This document shows positions 46,993 through 54,256 of a DNA stretch of 64,000 bases, piece by piece. Origin of the DNA: Microbacterium saperdae (GTDB lineage Bacteria > Actinomycetota > Actinomycetes > Actinomycetales > Microbacteriaceae); assembly GCF_006716345.1 (NCBI RefSeq), contig NZ_VFOX01000001.1, positions 2,108,001 to 2,172,000 on the forward strand, written 5' to 3'. The stretch's first letter is position 1. Each line of letters begins with the position of its first letter. The notes below the pieces were generated by a model. The model worked only from the letters and a program-made list of their open reading frames with translations, ran no database searches and was not told where the DNA came from. Position numbers and translations under genes: made by a program.

Positions 46993-47424
46993 TCACGCAG
47001 ACGCGACGACCCTGATGACGTCACCGCGCGCGACATCGACCTTGCCCCGCAGCAGCAGCCCCGCCATGGTTCCGCTGCTCACTTCCTTCGCGCGCTTCCG
47101 GAACATCTCGATCCCATCGATCTCGGACTCGCCGATCGAGCTGCCCTCACGCAGCACCAGGATCGCATCGCCTTCTCGCAGGATGCCGTCCGTGACATGC
47201 CCGGTGGCCACGAGACCGCGACCGGTGATGGTGAAGACATCCTCGACCGAGAACTCGGCGCCAGACCCCAGGGAGACGGCCGCCGACACCACCACCGGAG
47301 CGTAGGACGACGCGCCGCTCTCCCCCGCCGCCAAGGCGGCCAGACGCGACGATTCCGCCTCGTTGTACCGCCGGAGCGTCTCGTTCACGTCCTGCGGATC
47401 GCGCTTCCTGCCGAACCAGCCCAT
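46993..47424 (-). CDS. Stand-alone EF-Tu domain-2-like protein
   Basis: 143 aa. After a charged N-terminus (WFGRKRDPQDVNETLRRYNEAE), residues about 58-141 closely resemble EF-Tu domain 2: FSVEDVFTITGRGLVATGHV, EIDGIEMFRK and AGLLLRGKVDVARGDVIRV. No GTP-binding G1-G4 motifs exist, so it is a beta-barrel domain without a GTPase. It lies between the SDR gene and dapA. It could bind an RNA, tRNA or ribosomal component; this is inferred from the fold alone. Confidence 0.82.
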   Translation of the reverse strand: MGWFGRKRDPQDVNETLRRYNEAESSRLAALAAGESGASSYAPVVVSAAVSLGSGAEFSVEDVFTITGRGLVATGHVTDGILREGDAILVLREGSSIGESEIDGIEMFRKRAKEVSSGTMAGLLLRGKVDVARGDVIRVVASA

Positions 47425-47438
47425 GGATGCGATTCCGC

Positions 47439-48200
47439 TCAGACGCGTCCGCGGCGCGCGACGCCGGACGTGAGGGAACCGGGCAGGACACGCGTCAGCG
47501 CCACGATCGCCTTGTACCGCCACGAGGGGATCGACACCGCTCTGCCGCGAGCCGCATCGCGGAGGCCTTCGCGCACGACATCGGTGGCGTTCAGCCACAT
47601 CAGCCCGGGAACTCCCTCTTCACCGACGGCAAGTCCCATGCGCTCATGGAAGGACGTGTGGGTGAAGCCGGGGCAGACGGCCGTGACGCTCACGCGATCG
47701 CGGGCGTACTCCGCATTGGCCCAGCGGCTGAACCCGATCAGCCAGGCCTTGCAGGCCGAGTAGGTCGACCGAGAGATGAACCCTGCGACGGAGGCCACGT
47801 TGATGATCCGACCACCACGACCGCGCATCGTCTGCAGGGCGGCGTGCATCAGTCGCATCGAGGCCTCGACGTGCACACGCAGATGGCGCACCTCGTCGTC
47901 GATGTCGTTGTCGGCGAACTGCAGCGGGAGCCCGAAACCGGCATTGTTGACGAGAAGATCGACCGGGTCGTCCGTGTCGCGCAGGCGATCGGCGACGCGT
48001 TCGACATCGCCCTGCACTGCGAGATCGGCGGTGAGCACTTCGACCGCGACACCGTGAGCGCTGCGCAGCTCCGCTGCCAGCTCCTCCAGCGCATCGGCGG
48101 AGCGCGCGACCAGGACGAGGTCGGCCCTGCGGCGCGCGAGCTGACGCGCGAACTCCGCGCCGAGTCCGGCACTCGCACCGGTGATGAGCGCGGTGGGCAT
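47439..48200 (-). CDS. Short-chain dehydrogenase/reductase
   Basis: 253 aa classical SDR. The NAD(P) motif is TGASAGLGAEFARQLARR, followed by NNAGFGLPLQF and the catalytic Tyr-x-x-x-Lys in SRSTYSACKAWL. The ATG at 48200 overlaps the folA stop by one base (TGATG), which excludes the longer frame. The substrate is unknown; close relatives include DltE-like and YdfG-like dehydrogenases. Confidence 0.9.
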   Translation of the reverse strand: MPTALITGASAGLGAEFARQLARRRADLVLVARSADALEELAAELRSAHGVAVEVLTADLAVQGDVERVADRLRDTDDPVDLLVNNAGFGLPLQFADNDIDDEVRHLRVHVEASMRLMHAALQTMRGRGGRIINVASVAGFISRSTYSACKAWLIGFSRWANAEYARDRVSVTAVCPGFTHTSFHERMGLAVGEEGVPGLMWLNATDVVREGLRDAARGRAVSIPSWRYKAIVALTRVLPGSLTSGVARRGRV

Positions 48201-48676
48201 CAGCGCTCGTATCCCAGGAAGCGGTAGCGGATGCCGGTGCGCGACGTCTGCCACTCCCCCTCGTCCACGACCCGCCATCCGGCCTTCGACGGCGCATAGG
48301 CATCGCCGGCGACCTCGAGGTCGAGCTCCGTGATCTCCAGCCGATCCGCGTCGCCGATCACCTGGCGGAAGATCTCCGCTCCGCCGATGATCCAGACCCG
48401 GTCCTGCCCGCGCACGGCTTCCGCCACGGTCGCTGCACGCTGCGCCCCTTCCGCGCTCCAGTGGAGCTGGCGGGTGATGACGATGTTCTGACGCCCCGGG
48501 AGGGGGCGGAATCGCTCAGGAAGTGAATCCCAGGTCTTGCGGCCCATCACGACCGGCGCACCCAGCGTGACTTCCTTGAAATGCGCGAGGTCCTCGGGCA
48601 CATGCCACGGCATGCCGCCCTCGGCGCCGATCACGCCGCCGTCTGCTTCGGCCCAGATCAGTCCGACCCAGGTCAT
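48200..48676 (-). CDS. folA: Dihydrofolate reductase
   Basis: 158 aa, normal DHFR length. It starts [34 protein letters not shown] with the acidic active-site residue in PEDL. It continues with [27 protein letters not shown] and [14 protein letters not shown]. It regenerates tetrahydrofolate used by ThyA. The ATG overlaps the thyA stop as ATGA, so the pair is co-translated. Confidence 0.97.
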   Translation of the reverse strand: MTWVGLIWAEADGGVIGAEGGMPWHVPEDLAHFKEVTLGAPVVMGRKTWDSLPERFRPLPGRQNIVITRQLHWSAEGAQRAATVAEAVRGQDRVWIIGGAEIFRQVIGDADRLEITELDLEVAGDAYAPSKAGWRVVDEGEWQTSRTGIRYRFLGYER

Positions 48677-49482
48677 ACCGCCACCGCCGCGCGGATCGCC
48701 GGGTGGTGCTGGTAGTCCTCCACCACGAAGTCGTCGAAGCGATAGTCGAAGATCGATTCCGGCTCACGCGCGAACCGGAGAGTCGGGTACGGGTACGGGT
48801 CACGTGAGAGCTGCTCGCGCACCTGTTCGACGTGGTTGTCGTAGATGTGGCAATCACCGCCGGTCCAGACGAAGTCTCCCGGCTCGAGTCCGACCTGCTG
48901 AGCGACCATCAGAGTGAGCAGGGCATAGGACGCGATGTTGAACGGCACACCGAGGAACAGGTCGGCGCTGCGCTGGTAGAGCTGGCACGACAGTTTGCCG
49001 TCGGCGACGTAGAACTGGAACAGCGCGTGGCACGGGGCGAGCGCCATGTCGGGGATGTCGGCGGGGTTCCACGCCGAGACGATCAGCCTTCGCGAATCCG
49101 GAGACCGTCTGATCTGCTCGATGACCTCGGAGAGCTGATCGATGCTCTCGCCGCCCGGCTTCGGCCAGGAGCGCCACTGCACCCCGTAGACCGGACCGAG
49201 GTCGCCCGATTCATCGGCCCACTCGTCCCAGATCGTGACGCCGTTGTCCTGCAACCAGCGCACGTTGGAATCGCCGCGGAGGAACCAGAGCAGCTCGTAG
49301 GCGATCGACTTGAAGTGCACGCGCTTCGTCGTGATGAGGGGGAAGCCCTGAGAGAGATCGAAGCGGATCTGACGGCCGAAGACGCTGGTGGTGCCGGTGC
49401 CCGTCCGATCGGACTTGTGCGTACCGCTCTCGAGGACGTCACGGAGCAGGTCTTCGTACGGCGTCTGGACGGCTGCGCTCAT
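48673..49482 (-). CDS. thyA: Thymidylate synthase
   Basis: 269 aa enzyme making dTMP from dUMP and methylene-tetrahydrofolate. The nucleophile is Cys151 ([13 protein letters not shown]). [11 protein letters not shown] and [20 protein letters not shown] are also diagnostic. The ATG at 49482 is seven bases after TATCGT. The longer frame to 49752 overlaps the divergent thioredoxin gene and is rejected. folA follows with a 4-bp overlap. Confidence 0.98.
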   Translation of the reverse strand: MSAAVQTPYEDLLRDVLESGTHKSDRTGTGTTSVFGRQIRFDLSQGFPLITTKRVHFKSIAYELLWFLRGDSNVRWLQDNGVTIWDEWADESGDLGPVYGVQWRSWPKPGGESIDQLSEVIEQIRRSPDSRRLIVSAWNPADIPDMALAPCHALFQFYVADGKLSCQLYQRSADLFLGVPFNIASYALLTLMVAQQVGLEPGDFVWTGGDCHIYDNHVEQVREQLSRDPYPYPTLRFAREPESIFDYRFDDFVVEDYQHHPAIRAAVAV

Positions 49483-49489
49483 GACAGCA

Positions 49490-49495
49490 ACGATA
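49490..49495 (-). promoter_or_regulatory. -10 element of thyA, leaderless type
   Basis: TATCGT followed by seven bases and the ATG, with no purine-rich ribosome binding site. Confidence 0.5.
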
Positions 49496-49619
49496 CCCGC
49501 CACCTCCCCGGTCCGGGCGGATGCTGCCGCGCCGAGACCGCGTGCCGATGCGCCGAGAGGTGATGTCGTCATGTGACGCTGCGGCCCTCGCACCCCGCGT
49601 GGCGGCGTAATCTCGACCC

Positions 49620-50030
49620 ATGTCGCCTGCGCTCGCCCTGGGAATCGCGGCAGCACTCGTCGTGCTGGCCGTGGTGTTCGGCGTCGTGCAACGGCGTCTC
49701 GACGGACGTCGTCGCAGCGGAGGTGAACTGCGCTTCGACCCGAAGGATGCATCCGCCGAACTCGGCTCGCGGGCGACGCTCGTGCAGTTCAGCACCGAGA
49801 TGTGCACGCGGTGCCCGCAGGTGCGGCGCATGCTGCACACCTATTCCGCGGATCATGACGGTCTGACCCATGTCGAGGTCGACCTCACCCACCGCCCCGA
49901 TCTGTCCGCGCGGTACAAGGTGTTGCAGACGCCGACGACATTCCTCGTCGACAGCACCGGAGCGGTCCGCGCGCGTTTCCACGGTGTGCCCCATCAGCAC
50001 ACCCTCACCGAGGCCCTCGCCGCCGTCTGA
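49620..50030 (+). CDS. Membrane-anchored thioredoxin-like protein
   Basis: 136 aa. One N-terminal membrane helix (residues 3-23) leads to a thioredoxin fold with the active site Cys62-Thr-Arg-Cys65 (instead of CGPC) and the cis-Pro105 (QTPTTFLVD). It reduces or relays disulfides at the membrane. Its topology is not certain. TAATCT ends six bases before the ATG. A DUF4395 membrane protein and an OsmC peroxidase follow in the same direction. Confidence 0.88.
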   Translation: MSPALALGIAAALVVLAVVFGVVQRRLDGRRRSGGELRFDPKDASAELGSRATLVQFSTEMCTRCPQVRRMLHTYSADHDGLTHVEVDLTHRPDLSARYKVLQTPTTFLVDSTGAVRARFHGVPHQHTLTEALAAV

Positions 50031-50056
50031 GGCGCGAAGACAGGAGCAGAGCAGAG

Positions 50057-50557
50057 ATGACCACTCCCGCCGGCATCGACCCCCGTGGTCCTCGTTTCGC
50101 CGCTACGATCACGGCCGTGCTGCTGATCGTCGCGACCTTCCTCGCCCTCGTCGGCGTATCCGCGGAGGCGGCGTCCGCAACGCTGGGCCAGCGCGCGCTC
50201 GACCCCGGTTTCCTCCTCACCGTCGTGATCGCGCTCCTGTTCGTGTGGAGCGTCGTGTCACCGAGGACCGCCCCGTGGGGAGCCCTCTTCCGCCGCGCCA
50301 TCCGTCCTCGTCTGTCCGCGCCCACGGAGCTCGAGGATCCGCGTCCCCCGCGGTTCGCCCAGGGCGTGGGCCTGTTCGTCGTGACGATCGGGTTGATCCT
50401 GCATCTGGCCGGCGTACCGTGGGCCCTCCCGATCGCGACCGGTGCGGCCTTCATCGCCGCGTTCCTCAACGCCGCATTCGGCCTCTGCCTCGGATGCCAG
50501 CTCTACCTCGTGTTGCAGCGTGCCGGGATCCTCGGACGCGCCGCGTCGACCGCCTGA
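50057..50557 (+). CDS. DUF4395 membrane protein
   Basis: 166 aa with four hydrophobic helices (about 17-40, 52-69, 104-120, 122-142) and the conserved Cys144-Leu-Gly-Cys147 after the last helix (FGLCLGCQLYLVL). This fits DUF4395. Such genes often stand next to thioredoxin-like proteins, as here, so it probably passes electrons between thiol proteins across the membrane; this is inferred. It starts 26 bases after the thioredoxin gene. Confidence 0.88.
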   Translation: MTTPAGIDPRGPRFAATITAVLLIVATFLALVGVSAEAASATLGQRALDPGFLLTVVIALLFVWSVVSPRTAPWGALFRRAIRPRLSAPTELEDPRPPRFAQGVGLFVVTIGLILHLAGVPWALPIATGAAFIAAFLNAAFGLCLGCQLYLVLQRAGILGRAASTA

Positions 50558-50644
50558 GCACGGTTCCGTCGCCCGCGCGCGGTGGATAGGCTGGCCGGAA
50601 CGCGCGCCGTGCACACCGAGTCGAGCGCGAGAACCGGAGGAATC

Positions 50645-51070
50645 ATGCCCGTCACCAGCGAAGCGACCACCACCTGGACCGGATCACTCGCAGAGGGTTC
50701 CGGCACCGTCGCGTTCTCGACGTCGAACCTCGGTACCTTCCCCATCAACTGGAAGGCGCGCAGCGAGGGCAGCGACACCACCACGACCCCCGAAGAGCTC
50801 ATCGCGGCCGCGCACGCCTCGTGCTTCAGCATGGCGCTCTCGCACGCCCTGAGCGAGAACGGCACCCCGCCGGAACGCGTGAACACCAGCGCCTCGGTCA
50901 CCTTCAAGCCCGGCGTCGGCATCACGGGCAGCCACCTCAACGTCAACGCCGTGGTGCCGGGACTCACGCCGGAGGCATTCCAGAAGATCGCGAACGAGGC
51001 CAAGACCGGATGCCCTGTGTCTCAGGCGCTGGCGGGTATCGAGATCACACTCGAGGCGACTCTCGCCTGA
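50645..51070 (+). CDS. OsmC-family peroxiredoxin
   Basis: 141 aa. The peroxidatic Cys60 (AAAHASCFSMALSHAL) and resolving Cys123 (KTGCPVSQALAG) are both present, with the catalytic Glu at the preceding PEELIAAA. It reduces organic hydroperoxides using lipoyl or thioredoxin-type reductants. GGAGG five bases before the ATG marks the start. It follows the thioredoxin and DUF4395 genes, suggesting a thiol-redox unit. Confidence 0.92.
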   Translation: MPVTSEATTTWTGSLAEGSGTVAFSTSNLGTFPINWKARSEGSDTTTTPEELIAAAHASCFSMALSHALSENGTPPERVNTSASVTFKPGVGITGSHLNVNAVVPGLTPEAFQKIANEAKTGCPVSQALAGIEITLEATLA

Positions 51071-51077
51071 CCCGCGC

Positions 51078-51515
51078 TCAGGAGCGCGAGAGGCGGATCG
51101 CCTCACGGATGCTGGCCCGGGCGTCCTTGCGCCGCCCGGCCGCGTCCTGCACGACACCCAGCCGGAAGCGGGCGCGCCACTCGGTCGGCGCGGCGTCGGC
51201 TTCAGCGGTGTAACGCTCGATCATCGGATCGGCGTCGCCCTTCGCGATGCGACCGCTCGGCGTGAGCTCGGTCTCCGCCTGCGGCATCCCCCCTTCGGCA
51301 TCCAGCGTGCGACCGAGCTTGTCCGCCGCGAAGCCGAACTGCATCTCTCGCACCAGCGCCCAGGCTCCGATCAACGGCATCACGATCAGGGCGACGCCGA
51401 GGGCGATCGCGATCGGCTCCCCCGTCGTCAGCATGAGGACGGCGCGTTGCCCCACCACCACGATGTACAGGGCCAGGCACAGCGCCATGACCCCCACACC
51501 GATGCGCGACATCAT
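51078..51515 (-). CDS. Membrane protein with TPR-like C-terminus
   Basis: 145 aa. There are two N-terminal hydrophobic helices (about 5-30 and 33-56). The cytosolic C-terminus (WRARFRLGVVQDAAGRRKDARASIREAIRLSRS) resembles one tetratricopeptide repeat. Function is unknown. The gene overlaps the dapB stop by 4 bp, so it is co-translated with dapB. It converges with the OsmC gene. Confidence 0.78.
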   Translation of the reverse strand: MMSRIGVGVMALCLALYIVVVGQRAVLMLTTGEPIAIALGVALIVMPLIGAWALVREMQFGFAADKLGRTLDAEGGMPQAETELTPSGRIAKGDADPMIERYTAEADAAPTEWRARFRLGVVQDAAGRRKDARASIREAIRLSRS

Positions 51516-52252
51516 GAGCGGATGCCGATGTCGATCATGTTCTCGAGGCCGACGATGACGCCGGTGGCCTGTACCGCGAACGGCACGGCGAGACGGATGC
51601 CGGGCGCGTAGGCCAGCGCCGGCTCGATGGTGTCATGCGTGAACGTGAGCGACTCGCCAGGGCCGGACAGGATGACCTCCTGCTTGGCGACCACGCCCGG
51701 GCGCCGCAGCGAATGGATGGGCACGCTTCCCACCTGCTGGCCACGCGCGCGCTGGTCGGCATGCGGAGCGCTCACCGGTCCCTGCTCGAGGCGAGCGGCG
51801 GCGATCAGCTCTGCCGTGCGCACGGCCGTGCCGCTGGGCGAGTCGATCTTGGTCTCGCGGTGGGCCTCGATGATCTCCGCCGAGCCGAAGAACGGCGCGG
51901 CGGCCGCTGCCAGCGCGGACCCCAGCACCGAGCCCAGCGAGAAGTTCGGGATGAAGACGACTCCGGTCCCCGCGGACTCGACGAGCGGTCGCACGAGGGC
52001 GATGCGTTCGGCCGACCACCCGGACGTCGCGACCAGGACGTTCACACCGTGCTCGATGGCCGTGCGCACGACGTCGATGCTGATCTGAGGCGTCGACGCG
52101 TCGACAACGAGGTCAGCGCCGGCGAGCTCCGAGAGATCGCTGTTCGAGGTCAGCACGCGGCTCACCTCGAAGCCCTCGAGCTCGTCGATCACCGCGTGGA
52201 TGATCGTGCCGAGCTTCCCGGTTCCGCCGACGAGTGCTACCTGGGTGGTCAT
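51512..52252 (-). CDS. dapB: 4-hydroxy-tetrahydrodipicolinate reductase
   Basis: 246 aa NAD(P)H-dependent reductase acting after DapA. VALVGGTGKLGTIIHAVI is the nucleotide-binding loop (shorter than G-x-x-G-x-M), followed by ATSGWSAER, EAHRETKIDSPSGTA and SLRRPGVVAKQEVILSGPGE. It ends a few bases into the TPR gene. TAGACT lies six bases before the ATG. Confidence 0.96.
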   Translation of the reverse strand: MTTQVALVGGTGKLGTIIHAVIDELEGFEVSRVLTSNSDLSELAGADLVVDASTPQISIDVVRTAIEHGVNVLVATSGWSAERIALVRPLVESAGTGVVFIPNFSLGSVLGSALAAAAAPFFGSAEIIEAHRETKIDSPSGTAVRTAELIAAARLEQGPVSAPHADQRARGQQVGSVPIHSLRRPGVVAKQEVILSGPGESLTFTHDTIEPALAYAPGIRLAVPFAVQATGVIVGLENMIDIGIRS

Positions 52253-52258
52253 GCATCC

Positions 52259-52264
52259 AGTCTA
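52259..52264 (-). promoter_or_regulatory. -10 element of dapB, leaderless type
   Basis: TAGACT-GGATGC-ATG on the minus strand; compare dapA (TACGCT-GGGTGC-ATG) and dapF (TAGACT-GGGCTG-ATG). Confidence 0.55.
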
Positions 52265-52337
52265 TTGAGCGTGGAACCCGTGACTGCCGGGGGCGCGCGG
52301 GGCGACCCCGCGAACGGCCGGGATGCGTGGCGGCGGG

Positions 52338-52940
52338 TCAGACCGGAAGCGCGTCCGGGATGCCCGTGCGCAACTCCACCGGCAGGTGACCGGTGTCGTT
52401 GTGCGTCAGCAGCGTCCAGGGGCGACCCTGCTTCTGCGCGATGATCGTCAGGCCGCAATGAGCCTGGTTCAGCGTCATCCAGCGCCACTCGGGGGCGCCG
52501 AGGACTTCGCGCACGAACCACGAGATGACGAAGTTGTGCGTGATCAGCACCTCGTGCACGTCACCGGGTTTGCGGACCAGGAACTCGTTGACGGCATCGA
52601 ACATCTGCGCGCCGCCCGCCTCGACCTCCGCCTCGGTCACGGAGCCGAAGAACGGCTCGAACACGGCCGGGGTCTCCTCGGTCATCCCGGTGGGGACGCA
52701 GTCGAACAGGAGCGCCGTCGGCTCAGGGTCGACGGAAGGCAGACGACCGGCGATCGCTCGCGCGGTCTCGTTCGCTCGGAGCAGCGGCGAATGCCAGACG
52801 GCATCGAGCGGAAGACCGGAGAGCCGATCCGCGATCAGCTCTGCTTGGCGCTGCCCCCGCGGCGACAGGGGTCCGTCGGCGAGACCGTGCTCGGCATCCT
52901 GATGTTCACCGTGTCTGACCAGATATATGTAGTGCGTCAC
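52338..52940 (-). CDS. Histidine phosphatase family protein
   Basis: 200 aa. The RHG motif with the catalytic His is IYLVRHGEHQDAE near residue 10. The second motif is SPLLRANETARAI, and VLITHNFVISWF carries the second His. This is the branch of the family with phosphoglycerate-mutase-like phosphatases. The start is a GTG at 52940. The substrate is unknown, possibly a phospho-sugar or a phosphoprotein. Confidence 0.86.
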   Translation of the reverse strand: MTHYIYLVRHGEHQDAEHGLADGPLSPRGQRQAELIADRLSGLPLDAVWHSPLLRANETARAIAGRLPSVDPEPTALLFDCVPTGMTEETPAVFEPFFGSVTEAEVEAGGAQMFDAVNEFLVRKPGDVHEVLITHNFVISWFVREVLGAPEWRWMTLNQAHCGLTIIAQKQGRPWTLLTHNDTGHLPVELRTGIPDALPV

Positions 52941-53009
52941 AACCCGCTCGCTTCATTGCCAGCATCTGCCGGGCTTCTCTTCCACCCTATGTCACGGGTG
53001 CGACGGTGC

Positions 53010-54038
53010 TCAGTTGCCTGCCCGAGTGAGCTCCGCGAGCTGCGCGCGGGACAGCGTGACGCCGGCGCCCTGCATCAGCTCATCGACGTGCTCGGTCGCG
53101 AACGTGTTGACGATGGGGGCGGCGACGGTGCGCTGCGCCAGCAGCCACGCGATCGATACCGCTGCGACGGGGACGGAGAGCTCATCGGCGACCTGGTCGA
53201 GTGCGCGCAGGATCTTGATCCCGCGCCGGTTGAGGTGGCCGCGCAGCTGCTCACCGCGCACGCCCTGGGATGTCAACGCCTTCCGGCGGTGACGTCCGGA
53301 CAGGAACCCGTGCTCGAGCGCGTGCGAAGGGGTGACGGCGAGACTCTGCGCGCCAGCGACGAGTCGAAGATCCCCTTCGAAGGGCTGGCGGCGGATGAGG
53401 TTGTACGGCGCGTCGATGACCTGGATGCGCGGATAGCCCGCCGAGGCGAGGATACGCGCCTCCACGAGCCGCTCCGGAGCGAAACCGAAGGCGCCGACGG
53501 CACCGACCTTTCCGGCATCCGACAGCCATTCGACCGTGGCCAGCGTGTCTTCCAGATTGGTGGTGGAATCGAGTGTCGCGTCGAGGTGCAGCACATCGAT
53601 CCGATCGACACCGAGTCGCGTGAGTGAACCCTCGACCGCGCGGACCAGGTTGACCGAACCGAGACCGGGATTGTCGGCGTGCGCGCCGATGCGCACGCTG
53701 AGGAGTGTTCGTTCGCGGAGACCGCGTGATCGCAGCCACTGACCGATGATGTGTTCGCTGCGTCCGCCGGAGAATCCGTCGGCGGTGTGCACCGCGTTGC
53801 CGCCGAACTCGACATAGCGGTCGAGGATGCCGTGGCTCGTCTCGAGGTCGACGTTCCAGCCGAACTCCGCGGCTCCCAGCATCAGCGGGAAGGTCTCCAG
53901 GCCGGTCTCGCCGAGCGGGACGCGGATGGATTCTCCTATTCCGGGTCCGACGATCGGGATCGGGGCGGACGGGTGCTCCGCCGCCTCCTGTGGGGCGCGC
54001 TCTGCGGACGCTCCTGCGCCTACGCTGAACAACCGCAT
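53010..54038 (-). CDS. Aldo/keto reductase homologue lacking the catalytic tetrad
   Basis: 342 aa AKR-like TIM barrel (TFPLMLGAAEFGWNVD; GGRSEHIIGQWL; IGWLLAQRTVAAP-like tail). Alignment by eye puts His84, Phe89, Arg116 and Asp153 at the usual Asp, Tyr, Lys and His positions. The four residues of the AKR tetrad thus seem replaced, although the fold and the C-terminal NADPH-binding part look normal. It may be a non-enzymatic or binding protein. A SD-like GTGAGAG precedes the ATG. Confidence 0.82.
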   Translation of the reverse strand: MRLFSVGAGASAERAPQEAAEHPSAPIPIVGPGIGESIRVPLGETGLETFPLMLGAAEFGWNVDLETSHGILDRYVEFGGNAVHTADGFSGGRSEHIIGQWLRSRGLRERTLLSVRIGAHADNPGLGSVNLVRAVEGSLTRLGVDRIDVLHLDATLDSTTNLEDTLATVEWLSDAGKVGAVGAFGFAPERLVEARILASAGYPRIQVIDAPYNLIRRQPFEGDLRLVAGAQSLAVTPSHALEHGFLSGRHRRKALTSQGVRGEQLRGHLNRRGIKILRALDQVADELSVPVAAVSIAWLLAQRTVAAPIVNTFATEHVDELMQGAGVTLSRAQLAELTRAGN

Positions 54039-54200
54039 ACTCTCACCCCCGCGTCGATCGGTGCGTGCCGACCTGCGTACCTGCCGTTTACATGCACCCC
54101 CCGGTGCGTACTTCGAGGGTAAGCGACTTCGGCGAACACTCCGACCAATCCGGGGAACGGCGCGAAAACTTCCGATAACGGTTTGGTCACGCGAACACGA

Positions 54201-54241
54201 CAGAACCCGGGCGCCTCCTGTGCGGAGACACCCGGGTTCTG
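54201..54241 (-). terminator. Terminator of pnp
   Basis: A perfect 11-bp stem (CAGAACCCGGG with CCCGGGTTCTG, 19-nt loop with an inner CTCC/GGAG pairing) begins about 15 bases past the pnp stop. The tail (TCGTGTT) is only weakly U-rich, so strength is uncertain. Confidence 0.7.
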
Positions 54242-54256
54242 AACGAACGATTCCGC

